DNA from: Liolophura sinensis
Taxonomy: Eukaryota; Mollusca; Polyplacophora; Chitonida; Chitonidae
Reading direction: 5' to 3'
Assembly (NCBI RefSeq): GCF_032854445.1
Contig: NC_088302.1
Location: forward strand, 27,865,080 to 27,929,079
Length of the DNA stretch: 64,000 nucleotides
The notes beneath the pieces are model-generated. The model searched no databases, had not been told where the DNA came from, and was given only the letters and a program-made list of their open reading frames with translations. How positions within the stretch are numbered: the first letter of the stretch is position 1; each line of letters opens with the position of its first letter. Below, piece by piece: positions 61,376-64,000 of this stretch. A program made the translations under genes and the position numbers.

Positions 61376-64000
61376 TCCTTTGTGTTTTCCTTCATCCTAG
61401 AACCTTGACCGCTATTCACTAAGTTCGATCATCTTTCTTCGGTGTATTATTATGACAATGTCACCGCTTTCATATGTGAGATAGTCAAATGTAACATAAT
61501 CTGCATAACATGTAGCTTTGCAGTTATATATAGTTTTCCCAGCTGAACGAGTATTTTTATTAATTGCCAGTATGTAAAAAGAAACCAGCGCACTCTTCTG
61601 TAGTAGAGAGAGAGAAACGATATTGAGTCAATATTTCTCGCGACCATCAACTCAACTTCCGCCGTGTAAAAAAATATTCAGCGTAAAAGTACAGCGTAAA
61701 ACACTGACAAATTCAAAATCAAATGGCGTCAACGACATTGATGGCATTGCAGCCTTCACATATGAAGAAAGGCATATCTTAACATAAGCGCAAGACACTC
61801 TCATCTCGCTCCAAACCCAGTCTTAAGACGTTTGTTTTTAGGAAATTAACGATATAAAGTACAGACTAAAAATAAGTGTTTTGTTTATAAACACATGTTT
61901 TTTAGACTTCTTGAACGCGTCCTGGTGAGAGCTGGATAGGAGCACGCTGCCTTATTGGTTAAGACCCTGATGTCCGCGGGGAGCCAGGTAGCCTAGCCTA
62001 ATGATGTAACGTACAGAATAGATACAGAAAATAGGTAATGGACACATTATTTTTTCGAAGTCATTGAAGGGTGATGTGAAGATTCCAAGTCATTCTCTGC
62101 ACATTGACCTAAACATACCTTTCAGAGAAATGGAGAAAGATCACAAAGCAATAGTTGTTGGCCAGTTTTATGTAATCTGAATCCTTCTCGCCTGTCATCA
62201 AACGTTGATCTCAAAAGTTCCGATGCCTTTTGGAATGTTAATTTGTATTGATCGACAGGAGCCAGGTTTGGTTGGTAACTGTGTATTGAGGCAAGCCTGC
62301 AAAAAGGAAGCTCTTATTCTGACAAATCTTTGTAAAAACTGAAGACCACACGTTTCAATGGAGCGTAGTTCAGTTTTTTACCCCTGAGCCGCTTTGTAGG
62401 CGTAATTGCGAAGCTACAAGCACGCCGGGCAGTCGTTTTAAGAAGAGAGATGCTGTTTTGTTGTCAGTGTGACTATTTTTTGTGGGTGGTATGGATAACA
62501 AACTAAAGGTATAATTGTCTTACATTAGGAATTTTTCTTCTTTGAAATCTGTGGTAAACAGTTAACCCCCAGAGCATAGCTTAGTTTATGTTTCAGCGTT
62601 TTATCGCATGAATCTAATTAAGATTGACTTTGATGTCAAATGTGACAGGTAGGGAGCCTCAGTGTACTGAATACCAAAACCCAACAAGCAGAAAGTCGTC
62701 CCTATGTTTTTCGTCTGTTGGCCCACAAAGATGTATGTGCAATTACTGCTTGGGCATCTGTACTCTAACTACTGCAATTACCTAGATTATAGAGGCATTG
62801 GCCGTCAACCAACGACTCAATCAACCGAAGAGATCAACCAGGAAATCTTTAGCAGTCGATAAGAACATTTATCATGAACTGAACTATTAAACTGTAATGA
62901 TAAATGATAACACAAAACGAAAATCAAACCCGTTATGCTGGATAATTTAATGATTTGTTTGACAAAAAAGGGACGCTTGGAGACATTAAAAGTATTCTTG
63001 CAGACATTAATGATATGCTTGCCTTGCTCATTATGGAAAGGGCATTAAGACATCAGGATTGGCTACATATCCACAGGATACAATTTGGTGCATTTGTACG
63101 CATCCAAAAATCTGTGTGTATATAGTCTCCCTTCAGCCTCCTTACCGTGTAGCGACGAGGCCGTATTCTAGTGATTACACCTTCGTTCGATGGCAATATC
63201 ATCTCAGTCTCCTGCTTTTAATATATGAGCTATTCCTGGGAAAAATACAATGCCATAATAAAGAACATTCAAAGGACAGCCTCGTGCATCTCAGAGTATA
63301 TTTCTGGAACATAAATCTCCACACGAATGAGGACAGGCAGTGTTAATTGCCTTACTGTATTCCAGCAGTGCTGTTCTTTAACCGCAAGACTGTGTAACGC
63401 CTGTCGTGATATGGTTATTTGAGCATCCCACGTTGCAGCTCTCAGCGAGGGACGGCGGTGTTAAACCTTAGACACGGCTCTATAGATAAAATGTATATGC
63501 GTCCGTAGCACAGTCCAGTTCTTGCCATGCAATTTTCATGAAGAAATGAGTTTTGCATTGCTAAATCGCTTTTGGTTCTGCAGCTGAACAAACGGATTTT
63601 TTCCCTCAGACTATAGCCCGGTTGTCATGTTAAAATATGTCGATATTGGGTTTAGATCTGCTTTTCACGAACTCATGTCATGCGATATTTACATTGCGAC
63701 GCACACCCGGGCAACCTAGCGCTTCTTCTCAATGCTTATTACCGGATCAAATATTCGATGTTACAAAGAATTAACTAAATCTGCACGATATATGATATCA
63801 CGGTTGGGCGAAATGTAAGCATTTTTAATCCTTGGATTCGGAAAATAAAGATGCCTTGCTTTTTCTTTCTTTTTTTTTTTGTCACGCTAGCTGACCTAAT
63901 GTTTCTAATTTATGCATATGCATATAGCAAAGGTTTAAAACTAATTGTTGTTAACCAACTGCTAGCATTTAATTTTGAGGACTGGTACGCCAGCTAGACT
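61376..64000. other. Downstream region without recognised gene
   Basis: A possible worn SINE tail lies near 61,660-61,735 (CAGCGTAAAACACTGACAAATT). A tRNA-like head fragment may lie near 61,940-61,985. The open frame at 63059-63346 (95 codons) shows no motif I recognise. The end has a T-rich run near 63,860-63,880. Confidence 0.4.

Noticed and set aside
62649-62772. Alternative last exon of the CA10-like gene starting GREPQC
   Set aside because: The phase would fit, but the acceptor has a poor pyrimidine tract and the peptide has no likeness to CA10 C-termini; the micro-exon at 60239 fits far better.

Overview
The window is AT-rich, intron-rich animal DNA with no operons, bacterial genes or CRISPR arrays. 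Its most abundant repeat is a tRNA-derived SINE with a conserved body, found at more than ten sites in every state of decay. This SINE type is familiar to me from molluscs and other lophotrochozoans. Together with a molluscan-looking carbonic anhydrase-related gene, it suggests a mollusc, most likely a bivalve. A brachiopod or another lophotrochozoan cannot be excluded.

One protein-coding gene can be defended: a plus-strand carbonic anhydrase-related protein of the CA10/CA11 (CARP X/XI) type. Nine exons at 49,676-60,264 join with matching phases and canonical GT/AG borders. They encode the whole alpha-carbonic-anhydrase domain and end at a TGA inside a 26-nt terminal micro-exon. Two of the three zinc-binding histidines are replaced, so the product should be a secreted, catalytically dead CA fold; vertebrate CA10/CA11 are neurexin ligands. 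The first exon is less certain. My best candidate is at 19,542-19,609: a start codon, a compact signal peptide and a good donor, preceded by a TATA-like, CpG-richer patch and a 33-codon upstream ORF. If it is correct, the gene covers about 41 kb and intron 1 is about 30 kb.

Layout: 1-19.3 kb is upstream intergenic DNA with SINEs, a (TTTA)n microsatellite and several minisatellites. 19.3-19.6 kb is the candidate promoter and exon 1. 19.6-49.7 kb is the putative giant first intron, with SINEs, a MITE-like element and tandem arrays, including an 18-copy 46-bp minisatellite. 49.7-60.3 kb holds the coding exons. 60.3-64 kb is the 3' UTR and downstream DNA, where I recognise no other gene. Most other open frames are short and coincide with repeats or look random. 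Three unassigned ORFs are noted as weak candidates.
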